Positions 52,215 through 61,119 of a DNA stretch of 64,000 bases are shown piece after piece. Each line of letters opens with the position of its first letter. The first letter of the stretch is position 1. The DNA comes from Spirosoma sp. (GTDB lineage Bacteria; Bacteroidota; Bacteroidia; Cytophagales; Spirosomataceae): the NCBI RefSeq assembly GCF_026391055.1, contig NZ_JAPLET010000026.1:62001-126000 (forward strand). The letters are read 5' to 3'. Under the pieces are notes generated by a model. The model had not been told where the DNA came from and did not search any database. It worked only from the letters and a program-made list of their open reading frames with translations. A program made the position numbers and the translations under genes.

Positions 52215-55200
52215 ATGAGTCTCCCCGAGCTTAGTCTGAATCGACCGGTTTTTGCCATGGTGATGTCTATTGTCATCGTCCTTTTTGGCATTATCGGTTT
52301 CACTTTTCTGGGTGTTCGTGAGTACCCGGCTATCGACCCGCCAGTTATTTCGGTACGAACAAACTATACCGGTGCCAACCCCGATATCATTGAATCGCAG
52401 ATTACAGAACCCATCGAGAAATCGCTGAACAGTATTGAAGGGATTCGTACAATCTCGTCAAACAGCGCGCTTGGTGCCAGTACCATCACAGTCGAGTTTA
52501 ACCTCGATGCCGATCTGGAACAGGCCGCCAACGATGTACGCGATAAGGTAGCCCAGGCCCAACGGCAACTGCCGCAGGATATCGACGCCCCACCGGTGGT
52601 AACAAAGGCCGATGCCAACTCCGATCCTATTATTTTCATGACTGTTCAGAGTACTACCCGTAATCCAACCCAACTGTCGGATTACGCCGAAAATGTACTT
52701 CAAGAACGTCTGCAAACCATTCCGGGGGTTAGTCAGGCCAATATCTATGGCTTGAAGCGTCAGGCCATGCGTCTTTGGATCGACCCGATTAAATTATCGG
52801 CTTATAAGCTAACCTCTCAAGACATACAGTCGGCATTGAACGCTCAGAATGTCGAGTTGCCTAGCGGTAAGGTATACGGTAATAACACCGAATTAACGGT
52901 AAAAGCGGTAGGTCGCCTAACAACCGAAGATGATTTTAACAACCTGATCCTTCGTCAAACGAGCAACCAGATCGTTCGTTTCAAAGATGTTGGATATGCA
53001 ACCATCGGTGCGGAGAACGAAGAAACTATTTCTAAACAGAACGGTGCAGTAGGCGTTATTCTGGCGCTTATTCCTCAGCCAGGTGCCAACTATGTGAGCA
53101 TTGCCGATGAGTTCTATAAGCGCTTCGACCAACTCAAAAAAGACCTTCCCGAGGATATCATCGTGAGCATAGGCGTTGACCGGAGTACATTTATCCGACG
53201 CGCCATAGAAGAAGTAGGCGAAACGCTGCTTATTTCGTTTGTGCTGGTCGTACTGGTTATTTACTTCTTCTTCCGCGACTGGCTCATCGCATTCCGTCCG
53301 CTGATCGACATTCCGGTGTCGCTTATCGGGGCCTTTTTCATCATGTATGTGGCGGATTTCAGTATCAACGTGCTGACTCTGCTCGGTATCGTTCTGGCAA
53401 CGGGGCTTGTGGTCGATGATGGTATTGTGGTAACGGAGAATATCTTCAAGAAGATCGAGCAGGGGATGGATACCAAGGAAGCCGCCCGCGAAGGTTCTAA
53501 TGAGATTTTCTTTGCCGTTATTGCAACCAGTGTGACGCTGGCTATCGTGTTCCTGCCCATCATATTCCTGGAGGGCTTTGTGGGTCGTCTGTTCCGCGAA
53601 TTTGGTATCGTTGTTGCTGGTGCCGTATTAATATCGGCCTTCGTTTCGCTAACGCTTACGCCAGTACTCAGTGTAAAGCTCACCAGCAAAAACCACGGCC
53701 GGTCCTGGTTTTACCGAAAAACGGAGCCCTTTTTCGAATGGCTGGATAATTCCTACCGGTCGTCATTGAACAGCTTCATGAAAAAACGGGCCTGGGCGTT
53801 TGTCATGATTGGCGCCTGTCTGCTTTTCATCTTCGGACTTGGCTCTATGCTCAAATCGGAACTGGCCCCGCTCGAAGATCGTAGCCGGACCCGCCTGGTT
53901 ATTACTTCGCCTGAAGGAACAAGCTATGAAGCTCAGGCATCCCTAACAGACAGGGTCATGCAGTTTGTACTCGATTCTATCCCCGAAACCAAATTAGCCT
54001 TCAGCGTCGTAGCACCTGGTTTTTCGGGGGCAGGCGCGGTTAACTCCTCTTTCGTGATGGAGAACCTGGTAGACCCCAGCGACCGCAATCGGTCTCAGCA
54101 GGATATTGTCGATTTCATCAATAAAAACCTCAAGAAGTTCAACGAGGCCCGAATGTTCGCCACTCAGGATCAGACCATTCAGGTTGGTCGGGGTGGTGGC
54201 TTACCCGTTCAGTTCGTAATTCAGAACCTGAACTTCGAGAAATTACGTGAAAAACTGCCAACGTTTCTGGACGAAGTAGCCAAAGATCCAACGTTCCAGA
54301 ACTCCGACGTGGACTTGAAGTTTAACAAACCTGAGCTGAACATCAGCATCGACCGTGAGAAAGCCACGAACTTAGGTATTTCAGTACAGGACGTTGCCCA
54401 AACGCTACAGCTTGCGCTCAGTAACCGGCGTCTGGCTTATTTCCTGATGAACGGAAAACAATATCAGGTGATTGGACAGGTAGACCGTGCCGACCGTGAT
54501 GCACCGGTCGACCTGGCGTCTTTTTATGTACGTTCCAATCAGGGTCAACTTATTCAGTTAGACAACCTTGTTAAATTTCAGGAAGTGAGTAGCCCGCCCC
54601 AGGTATACCACTACAACCGCTTTAAATCGGCAACGGTATCGGCAGGTCTGGCACCCGGCAAAACCGTTGGCGACGGTGTAGAAGCTATGCGCGCTATTGC
54701 GGCTCGTACCCTCGACGAGAGTTTCCAGACAGCCCTTTCCGGTCCTTCCCGAGATTATGCCGAGAGTTCGTCTAACACGTTGTTTGCCTTTGGCCTAGCC
54801 TTGATTCTGGTCTACTTGATTCTGGCGGCCCAGTTCGATTCATTTATGGATCCCCTCATTATTATGATCACCGTACCCCTGGCGCTCGCCGGTGCCGTAT
54901 TCTCACTCTGGATGTTTAACCAAACACTGAATATCTTCAGCCAGATCGGGATTATTATGTTGGTTGGTCTGGTTACGAAGAACGGTATCCTGATTGTTGA
55001 ATTTGCCAATGAACAGCGAATGACAGGCAAGAACAAGTTCGAAGCAGCCGCAGAATCGGCTGCACTGCGGCTCCGCCCTATCCTGATGACCACGCTTGTG
55101 GCGGCTTTTGGTGCCCTACCACTGGCCCTTGCCTTGGGTTCAGCCTCAAAAAGCCGGGTACCGCTGGGTATCGTCATTGTAGGAGGACTGATGTTCTCTC

Positions 55201-55328
55201 TCGTTCTAACGCTTTATGTGGTGCCGGTTATTTACACCTATATGTCTCGCAGAAAAGATGTTCAGCCGGAAGACGATCCAAAATCGGAAGACAAGGAAAA
55301 ACCGACAGAACTGGAAGTGCATGCTTAA
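52215..55328 (+). CDS. RND-family efflux pump (HAE1/AcrB type)
   Basis: A 1037-residue inner-membrane pump of normal length with twelve predicted helices and two large periplasmic loops. The opening SLPELSLNRPVFAMVMSIVIVLFGIIGF is typical. TM4 carries GLVVDDGIVVTENI with the paired acidic residues of the proton relay, and the second half has GLVTKNGILIVEFANEQR and LRPILMTTLVAAFGALPLAL. As a trimer it would export drugs, bile-type detergents or lipids using the proton gradient. It is the second gene of the operon; no outer-membrane factor gene follows, so a TolC-type channel must be encoded elsewhere. The transcript ends at the terminator at 55389. Confidence 0.93.
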   Translation: MSLPELSLNRPVFAMVMSIVIVLFGIIGFTFLGVREYPAIDPPVISVRTNYTGANPDIIESQITEPIEKSLNSIEGIRTISSNSALGASTITVEFNLDADLEQAANDVRDKVAQAQRQLPQDIDAPPVVTKADANSDPIIFMTVQSTTRNPTQLSDYAENVLQERLQTIPGVSQANIYGLKRQAMRLWIDPIKLSAYKLTSQDIQSALNAQNVELPSGKVYGNNTELTVKAVGRLTTEDDFNNLILRQTSNQIVRFKDVGYATIGAENEETISKQNGAVGVILALIPQPGANYVSIADEFYKRFDQLKKDLPEDIIVSIGVDRSTFIRRAIEEVGETLLISFVLVVLVIYFFFRDWLIAFRPLIDIPVSLIGAFFIMYVADFSINVLTLLGIVLATGLVVDDGIVVTENIFKKIEQGMDTKEAAREGSNEIFFAVIATSVTLAIVFLPIIFLEGFVGRLFREFGIVVAGAVLISAFVSLTLTPVLSVKLTSKNHGRSWFYRKTEPFFEWLDNSYRSSLNSFMKKRAWAFVMIGACLLFIFGLGSMLKSELAPLEDRSRTRLVITSPEGTSYEAQASLTDRVMQFVLDSIPETKLAFSVVAPGFSGAGAVNSSFVMENLVDPSDRNRSQQDIVDFINKNLKKFNEARMFATQDQTIQVGRGGGLPVQFVIQNLNFEKLREKLPTFLDEVAKDPTFQNSDVDLKFNKPELNISIDREKATNLGISVQDVAQTLQLALSNRRLAYFLMNGKQYQVIGQVDRADRDAPVDLASFYVRSNQGQLIQLDNLVKFQEVSSPPQVYHYNRFKSATVSAGLAPGKTVGDGVEAMRAIAARTLDESFQTALSGPSRDYAESSSNTLFAFGLALILVYLILAAQFDSFMDPLIIMITVPLALAGAVFSLWMFNQTLNIFSQIGIIMLVGLVTKNGILIVEFANEQRMTGKNKFEAAAESAALRLRPILMTTLVAAFGALPLALALGSASKSRVPLGIVIVGGLMFSLVLTLYVVPVIYTYMSRRKDVQPEDDPKSEDKEKPTELEVHA

Positions 55329-55388
55329 TAGACTGTCAGCATAAACCACCCCCAAAGATTTAGTGGGCTAATATACCAATACAAGTGC

Positions 55389-55436
55389 AGGGACGACTAA
55401 TCACCAATAGGGATTAGTCGTCCCTTTTTTCTTTTT
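55389..55436 (+). terminator. Intrinsic terminator of the RND operon
   Basis: AGGGACGACTAATC (55389-55402) pairs perfectly with GATTAGTCGTCCCT (55412-55425), followed by TTTTTCTTTTTCT. It lies 60 bp after the pump stop codon. Its right arm also covers the ancestral stop codon of the minus-strand pseudogene. Confidence 0.88.
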
Positions 55437-56182
55437 CTAGTGCTGTCAGCTGTTTTTTATACTTTGCTAAATCCCATTTTACATTCCATTCGCTCGCATA
55501 TTCGCGGATTGGCTCCAGACCCACTTCAGCTCGGCGTTTGTCTACCTGCTCTAGATCTAACAGTGGAAAACATAAGCTTTTCTACGGCAATCCTGCCCGA
55601 TCTGACGCCAATCTCATTCTAACCGAGCCAACCGTATCGATCAATAATTGCATGTACTTTACGCAAATTCACTGAATCCGTTTGGCTCAGTTTGTCGCGC
55701 ACCGTCTGAAAGTCGTTTGATAAAATACCTTTTGTTTTAATTATATCTTCAAGCCTCGCCCGCCCCTCCAGTCTAGTTGCGCAAAACCGGCTTGTTATAC
55801 TGCTCTTCCTCTCGTTCTTGGTTCTTTTTGACCAGTAATATCAACTTTACCCAACGAGGATCGGAATGTAATTGAGTAAGATCTTTATCAACGCGTAGAT
55901 GGGTGTAATCAGCGAATTGAGTTACTGTTGCAATACGCTCTAAGTTGAAGAAGGCACAATCGGCATAGCCTGTCTACGCCCGTGAGCAAGCGGCATCATA
56001 GCGATCTTCCCGGTAACCCTTCCCTCCGAGTACAGTAAAAGCAGCCGTATAAGTCAGAGCTGACTTTTTATAACTCCGGGCTTTGTAATACTCCTGCGCT
56101 TTTGAATTAGCAAATCGTATTTATTTGTTTGAGGCTGAGTTTGGACTATTTCCTTGTTAAACGCTACTGCGGATAACCACAT
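55414..56182 (-). pseudogene. Decayed secreted protein gene (TPR end-of-group-like family)
   Basis: No intact gene spans this stretch, but the minus strand still encodes ordered pieces of one protein: a short signal-like start MWLSAVAFNKE (near 56182), YYKARSYKKSALTYTAAF, then DRYDAACSRA, FFNLERIA and DPRWVKLILLVKKNQ. Later come NLRKVHAIIDRYGWLG (55624-55669), VDKRRAEVGLEPI (about 55507-55545) and WDLAKYKKQLTALEK at the end. Stops interrupt it at 55974-55976 (where the family should have Trp or a similar residue), 55773-55775 and 55619-55621. A frameshift lies near 56100, and the stretch between the last two blocks seems shortened. The pattern matches a secreted family that I recall as multicopy in Cytophagales. 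Function unknown. Confidence 0.75.
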
Positions 56183-56497
56183 CGTACCAATCAAAACATT
56201 CGCTTGCCTGGACTTATCGATTTACAACTTGATCTCGTTTGATGATGCAGGAATCTAAGAAATTTGCGTAAATCATATAATTTTAACTAAAAAGCTACCT
56301 TATCATGTTAAGTAAGCTGTCTCATTTAGATGTCTCGATATGGCTTACAATCTAACTGCAAGTTGCGCCCGAACTGGTAGCCGATGTGCGTGCTTCCCAG
56401 AAAAACACAGGCAGACTAGTTAAATGAATGAGTTTTTTTGCTTATTTACTAGTCGAGCCATTTGTAAACTCGGCTCATTGCACGATAACAAGCACAC
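56183..56497. other. 315-bp gap between pseudogene and GH88 gene
   Basis: No gene or clear promoter is seen. The last 100 bp are AT-rich, with TTTTTTTG followed by ATTTG at a promoter-like spacing but with a poor -7 match. Confidence 0.4.
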
Positions 56498-57679
56498 ATG
56501 AAACGCTTTCTTCTGGTTTATTTACTTCTGGCAGTACGGGTAGCTTTTGCTCAAACAGCCGTTGATGTTGACAAAGAATTTGCCTTTGCAGCGAAGCAAT
56601 ATGCATTAATGCTGAAAAGCCATCCTGATACGACCCGATTTCCACAGTCAACCAAGCCCGATGGCTCTCCTGATGACCGGAAATCTGATTGGTGGTGCAG
56701 TGGTTTTTTTGGTGGCTCACTCTGGCACATCTACGAACGGACCAACGATCCGATGTGGAAAGAAGCGGCTAACAAATGGACTATGGCTGTGGCAAAAGAA
56801 CAATACAATACGGGTACGCATGACCTGGGCTTTATGCTATACTGCCCGTTTGGCAACGGCTATCGGCTTACCAAAAATGAGGCTTACCCTCCCATTTTGC
56901 TGACCGGTGCCAAGTCATTATCGACCCGCTTTGACCCTAAAGTGGGTGTGATCAAATCCTGGAACAAATTTCAGACGTACGATTATCCGGTTATCATTGA
57001 TAACATGATGAATCTTGAATTTCTTTTCTGGGCCGCCAAACGATCAGGAAATAAGGAATTTTACAACCTCTCGGTCACTCATGCCGATAACACCATAAAA
57101 AACCACTACCGACCCGACTACAGTAGTTATCACGTGATCTGTTACAATCCCGATGGAACGGTGGCCGCCAAGAAAACGGCGCAGGGCTATGCCGATAACT
57201 CAGCTTGGGCCAGAGGTCAGGCGTGGGGATTGTATGGTTTTACGGTCATGTATCGGGAAACGAAAGACAAGAAATATTTGGAGCAGGCCCGTCATATTGC
57301 CGACTTCTATTTGAATCACCCTAATCTCCCCGCCGACAAGGTCCCATACTGGGATTTCAATGCCCCTAACATTCCAAATGAAGAGCGTGATGCCTCTGCT
57401 GCCGCCATTACCTCAGCCGCTCTGCTCGAACTCTGCACGTATGGCGGTCCATCGGCCAAAACATATTACCAGGCAGCGGTAAAAATGCTGGAAAGCCTGT
57501 CAAGCCCGGCTTACAAGGCCAATCTGGGCGAAAACAACAACTTTATTTTGAAACATAGTGTAGGACATAAACCGGCCAAAAGTGAGGTAGATACGCCCAT
57601 TGTCTATGCGGATTACTATTACCTGGAGGCTCTCCTGCGTTACGATGCGCTGCGGAAAAAGAATACATTCCGTTCGTAA
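56498..57679 (+). CDS. Secreted GH88 unsaturated glucuronyl hydrolase
   Basis: A 393-residue protein with a signal peptide (about 1-18, ending AFA-QT). The (alpha/alpha)6 fold of GH88 shows two essential aspartates: Asp109 in GTHDLGFML and Asp168 in VIIDNMMNLEF, matching Asp88 and Asp149 of Bacillus UGL. WWCSGFFGGSLWHIYE and SAWARGQAWGLYGF are further family blocks. It hydrates and removes the unsaturated glucuronic acid left by polysaccharide lyases on glycosaminoglycan- or gellan-like fragments, in the periplasm. It stands alone, without lyase or SusC/D genes nearby, and ends at a strong bidirectional terminator. Confidence 0.9.
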   Translation: MKRFLLVYLLLAVRVAFAQTAVDVDKEFAFAAKQYALMLKSHPDTTRFPQSTKPDGSPDDRKSDWWCSGFFGGSLWHIYERTNDPMWKEAANKWTMAVAKEQYNTGTHDLGFMLYCPFGNGYRLTKNEAYPPILLTGAKSLSTRFDPKVGVIKSWNKFQTYDYPVIIDNMMNLEFLFWAAKRSGNKEFYNLSVTHADNTIKNHYRPDYSSYHVICYNPDGTVAAKKTAQGYADNSAWARGQAWGLYGFTVMYRETKDKKYLEQARHIADFYLNHPNLPADKVPYWDFNAPNIPNEERDASAAAITSAALLELCTYGGPSAKTYYQAAVKMLESLSSPAYKANLGENNNFILKHSVGHKPAKSEVDTPIVYADYYYLEALLRYDALRKKNTFRS

Positions 57680-57683
57680 GACC

Positions 57684-57737
57684 AAGTGCTAAAAAAGAGG
57701 GGCTGATCGTGCGATCAGCCCCTCTTTTTTAGCACTT
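57684..57737. terminator. Bidirectional terminator between GH88 and the SGNH-like gene
   Basis: A nearly perfect palindrome: AAGTGCTAAAAAAGAGGGGC (57684-57703, continued to 57709) against its complement up to 57737. The GC core GGGGCTGATC/GATCAGCCCC is flanked by AAAAAA and TTTTTT, so it gives a U tract in both directions between the convergent genes. Confidence 0.9.
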
Positions 57738-57745
57738 ATTACCCA

Positions 57746-58441
57746 CTAATTTTTACGAGTCGACTGAATGGTAATGATGGTTGGTGCCGATTGGTAAAAA
57801 TCATACAACGAAAGCCCAAGCAACTCGTGACTGATGGCACTCAAATGGGAATGATCATTTAACAGAAAATATTCTTCTCTTGGCCGGATAATCGAGTCTG
57901 TATCGAAAACGCTTACCAGACGCTTATCAGCTTCCTGCAACGCGACCGCACGACCGCGTCGCTGCAGCCAGCGCCTGACCCGATCCTGACTGGTTAGTGG
58001 GGTTACTAACAGCACATTGTGCCGATAAGGTCGGAGTTGATTCAGCAGGACTGAAATAGCCATACGCTCCCGAAAAGGCCATACAAGCGAAAGCAGTGCT
58101 GTTCCTACCGATTTCAGCCGGTAATTAAAACTTGACTGACCGGTTATTTTTAACTCGGCACAGACCGCAGGAACATAGGCAACCGTTGCAGGAGCCAGTT
58201 GAGAATCAGGAACCTGTACTAATGTGTGGTCCAACTGAAGTATAATAAGATCATACTGGTTCAACGGCAATCGTGCCAGTGTAGCTATCGTCTGCGACAT
58301 GGAAAGGTGGGCATACGCGTCCACAGATACTGCCCGTCCGGTACGACTGATCTGGCGGATAAAGTGACCCACATAACTAAGTTTCCCGGCGGACAGTCCA
58401 TAACCGTAGGTATGTTCGTCGCCAATCACTAACACGTTCAT
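57746..58441 (-). CDS. SGNH-hydrolase-like protein lacking the catalytic serine
   Basis: A 231-residue protein without signal peptide. The N-terminus NVLVIGDEHTYGYGLS has the shape of SGNH block I (G-D-S-x-T-x-G), but Ser is Glu9. Near the C-terminus LNDHSHLSAIS resembles block V (D-x-x-H; Asp196 and His199). LIILQLDHTLV and VLLVTPLTSQ could be the intermediate strands. With no nucleophile it may bind rather than cleave an ester, or the fold assignment may be wrong. The ATG at 58441 is chosen over TTG at 58447. It is divergent from the ECF sigma gene, with several palindromes in the shared region. Confidence 0.6.
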   Translation of the reverse strand: MNVLVIGDEHTYGYGLSAGKLSYVGHFIRQISRTGRAVSVDAYAHLSMSQTIATLARLPLNQYDLIILQLDHTLVQVPDSQLAPATVAYVPAVCAELKITGQSSFNYRLKSVGTALLSLVWPFRERMAISVLLNQLRPYRHNVLLVTPLTSQDRVRRWLQRRGRAVALQEADKRLVSVFDTDSIIRPREEYFLLNDHSHLSAISHELLGLSLYDFYQSAPTIITIQSTRKN

Positions 58442-58498
58442 TAGCAAGCAATAAATGGGGCGAGTAAACCCATTTGTTACCTATACGTTATCTCATAC

Positions 58499-58563
58499 GT
58501 AAGCGTTGCTTACAACCAAAAAAAGATAAATACTTATTCTTCTGATGCAACGTTATACGTTGC
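58499..58563. promoter_or_regulatory. Palindromes in the divergent SGNH-like/ECF sigma region
   Basis: Two perfect short inverted repeats: GTAAGC-GTT-GCTTAC (58499-58513) and GCAACG-TTATA-CGTTGC (58547-58563), with related CGTTGC/GTTGCG words around them. They sit between two divergent genes and could be operators or promoter elements. No consensus Bacteroidetes -7 was found here, in line with possible use of an alternative sigma factor. Confidence 0.4.
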
Positions 58564-58615
58564 TGTTGCGTAGTATTTAAGTAGTCTGGAGTGTTTACAT
58601 AAATCCGACCGAATT

Positions 58616-59218
58616 TTGTTTTTCCGCAAATCGTCTCCGTTCGCCGACAATGACCTTCTAAGTGTCATTCGGGCTTGCCGCGCCAACGACCCGCGCGCGC
58701 AACGAACGCTATTCAAACAATTTTTTGGGTATGCCAAAAGCATTTGTCTGCGCTACAGCTCAAGTGTTGAAGAAGCGGAAGATGTGCTGAACGAAGGGTT
58801 TTTAAAAGCATTTCAACATTTAGATAGTTATGACGAAACACTACCTTTTAAAGCTTGGCTGCGAACAATTCTAGTCAATACAGCCATTAGTCATTACCGA
58901 AAGAATCATCGATTTGAGCAACACGCTTCCCTGGAAACGGGTGAGCAAGTGGCCTTTGATGTGGACATAGTCGACCAGATGGCCGCCGAAGATATTTTGG
59001 CCCTAGTTCAGCAGTTAACCCCAACGTATCGCACTGTGTTCATGATGCACGTTGTGGACGGCTACAGCCTCCACGAGATAGCAGGCATACTTAACCATAA
59101 TGAAGCCACGGTACGGTCCAATTTTGCCCGTGCCCGGCAGAAACTGCAAGTCTTGCTCAAAGAGGCCCAATATTTTAAATCAGGCTCGACAGCCTCAATT
59201 CCGTATCATGAAAACTGA
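58616..59218 (+). CDS. ECF RNA polymerase sigma factor
   Basis: A 200-residue sigma-70 family member with region 2 (about 20-95: LFKQFFGYAKSICLRYSSSVEEAEDVLNEGFLKAFQ, with W in PFKAWLRTI) and region 4 (about 120-185: LTPTYRTVFMMHVVDGYSLHEIAGIL followed by the HTH NEATVRSNFARARQKL). Regions 1 and 3 are missing, as expected for ECF factors. No in-frame ATG exists before region 2; TTG at 58616 is the best start. The next gene overlaps by 11 bp and encodes a membrane protein with an anti-sigma-like N-terminus, its probable partner. Confidence 0.92.
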   Translation: MFFRKSSPFADNDLLSVIRACRANDPRAQRTLFKQFFGYAKSICLRYSSSVEEAEDVLNEGFLKAFQHLDSYDETLPFKAWLRTILVNTAISHYRKNHRFEQHASLETGEQVAFDVDIVDQMAAEDILALVQQLTPTYRTVFMMHVVDGYSLHEIAGILNHNEATVRSNFARARQKLQVLLKEAQYFKSGSTASIPYHEN

Positions 59219-60908
59219 CCGATTTTCCGATATTATCCGGCGAAAACTGGAAAGTATTCGGCCGGAATTTTCCGAAAAAGACTGGACCCGGATGCAGGCT
59301 TCTCTGCAAACCGGGATGCCTCAACCGGCCACCTCAACCCCAGGGCAGCCCTTTGGCAAATCAATGTGGACGGCCAGACCCTGGTTGATGGCAGCTGCTA
59401 CAGTAAGTGCTGTAGTAATGGTAACATTTGGGTTTTGGCAACAACGCGAGATTAATCAGTTGCGGGCAACAATAAGCCAATTAAAAAAGCCAGTACCTAG
59501 CCAAGCAGCAAAAGGCCAGTCCGGCACCTCAACTCCGGAAATAAATACAATAATTCTGAAACAGCCCGCCGAAAACGCGGTGGCTCTAGACTCTGAAACA
59601 ACATCACGGGCGTCGGGCAGTCACCTAACCATAATCCATCAACAGCCACGTGATACGGTGTATATAACCCGATACGTTACTGTGCCGTCAAAATCACAGG
59701 TAGTACCGCCAGACGAAAATCGGTACGCTGATCGTCCGGAGAAATCATTCGAACCGCGAGAAGAACGCTATGCAGCAGCTAACCGAGGTCAAAAGTCAGT
59801 GGATCAACCCAATCAATCGGATAATTTAACCAATAACCCGAACACAGATGCGTATGGTGAATCGTCTACTCCTTCTATAGCAAGTGAAAAATTCAACAGT
59901 ACAACACCAAAAGAGGCTAAAACACCTAATAGCTCCCTTCGTGGCCGGAACCGAGCTGGTCAATATTCTAATAATCTCGAAACCGGTTTAACCGCTGCGT
60001 TTTCAGTCGGTTCGACCTCCGGAAAACGCAACAAGACCAAAGGTTTGGCGAAGGGATCAATACCAACCCAAACTGATTACGCTCCTGAATCAGGTAAATC
60101 AATTCTATCTGAGTCAGACAAGGCTTTAGCTTCCACTGCCATTGAAAGCATCAGCAGTTTACCGCTGTCATTAGGAAAGACCAACTGGAGCAGGATGTTG
60201 ACTCAGCGGGCAAAGCGTATGCGCCCGGCACGCACAACGGTTGTGGTTGGCGTAGAACCAACTCAGGCACCGGAAAGCCAGCGTGTAAATCGACCAGGAT
60301 TACAGTTTAGGGCTGGTATTGGTGGTGAAGTTGCCTCCAAATTAACGAGTGCCGGGGTGTTTACCGAAGCCCTCCTGGGCAAACACTGGGTAGTGAGTGC
60401 CGGACTGAGCCGGGCAACCTATTCGGGAGATAAATTTATCAGTGATTTTGATTTTGACATTCGTATGCGCCGGAATTTTCGGAAGGAGTTTGCCCATGGA
60501 ATTGATCCCCGGCGGGACATTTTTAATATAGATACCCGTACAAGCCGCATAGTAATGCCTGTTTCTGTTGGCTACCGGGTAGCACTCAGCAAGACGCTGT
60601 CATTCGTACCAGCAGTAGGTACTTATTTGACTATATCAAGTACTGAGAACGCAACTTATCTTTGCCCCGTGCCCATTCCCCAACGCGGCTTTGAGCAACT
60701 CAGTGTCAGCGATAAACGAACTGTGCCCTTACTAAATAATATGATCTTAAGCGCTGGTATTGAATGGCAAAGCAGGCATTGGGTATTACAGGGAAGCCCC
60801 GTATTAACCATACCAATTGAGGCAGATGCGCAACCTTTCCAGCCTGGCCAAAACTGGCAGTCATCAGCACTACTGGGCCTGCGGGCACGTCTTCTGTATC
60901 AATTCTAA
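59208..60908 (+). CDS. Membrane-anchored protein with anti-sigma-like N-terminus and beta-barrel-like C-terminus
   Basis: A 566-residue protein translated from ATG 59208, overlapping the sigma gene by 11 bp. A soluble N-terminal part (1-57, with KLESIRPEFSEKDWTRMQ) precedes one membrane helix (58-77, LMAAATVSAVVMVTFGFW). A low-complexity Ser/Asn/Thr/Pro-rich stretch (about 90-390) follows, then a C-terminal region (about 395-566) of alternating strands ending in Leu-Tyr-Gln-Phe, as in outer-membrane beta-barrels. The layout suggests a sigma-regulating transmembrane protein, but inner-membrane anchor and outer-membrane barrel in one chain are odd. The C-terminal part might instead be a periplasmic beta domain. 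I find no catalytic motif. Confidence 0.7.
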   Translation: MKTDRFSDIIRRKLESIRPEFSEKDWTRMQASLQTGMPQPATSTPGQPFGKSMWTARPWLMAAATVSAVVMVTFGFWQQREINQLRATISQLKKPVPSQAAKGQSGTSTPEINTIILKQPAENAVALDSETTSRASGSHLTIIHQQPRDTVYITRYVTVPSKSQVVPPDENRYADRPEKSFEPREERYAAANRGQKSVDQPNQSDNLTNNPNTDAYGESSTPSIASEKFNSTTPKEAKTPNSSLRGRNRAGQYSNNLETGLTAAFSVGSTSGKRNKTKGLAKGSIPTQTDYAPESGKSILSESDKALASTAIESISSLPLSLGKTNWSRMLTQRAKRMRPARTTVVVGVEPTQAPESQRVNRPGLQFRAGIGGEVASKLTSAGVFTEALLGKHWVVSAGLSRATYSGDKFISDFDFDIRMRRNFRKEFAHGIDPRRDIFNIDTRTSRIVMPVSVGYRVALSKTLSFVPAVGTYLTISSTENATYLCPVPIPQRGFEQLSVSDKRTVPLLNNMILSAGIEWQSRHWVLQGSPVLTIPIEADAQPFQPGQNWQSSALLGLRARLLYQF

Positions 60909-60930
60909 AGTGAGTTACCCAGAAATTTCA

Positions 60931-60982
60931 TAAAAGGGTCTGCCCGACATACTCAGCTAGGTATGTCGGGCAGACCCTTTTA
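60931..60982. terminator. Bidirectional terminator
   Basis: Perfect 22-bp arms (60931-60952 and 60961-60982; core GGGTCTGCCCGACATAC) with an 8-nt loop, flanked by AAAA and TTTT. It lies just after the sigma partner gene and faces the minus-strand dehydrogenase gene. Confidence 0.9.
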
Positions 60983-61119
60983 TATGGAAGCCGATGCCCC
61001 AGCTACAACCTGTAGTATTAGATTAAACTAGTTTTGGCACTCCGGTCAAAGACCGGATAACGCTACGACATAGTCACAGACCAATGTCGGTCAGTTAGCT
61101 AGAGCCATTCACCCTTACG

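Noticed and set aside
55440..55622. 60-codon plus-strand frame after the RND terminator
   Set aside because: The opposite strand holds ordered remnants of a known-looking protein; the plus frame shows no features and no upstream signals.
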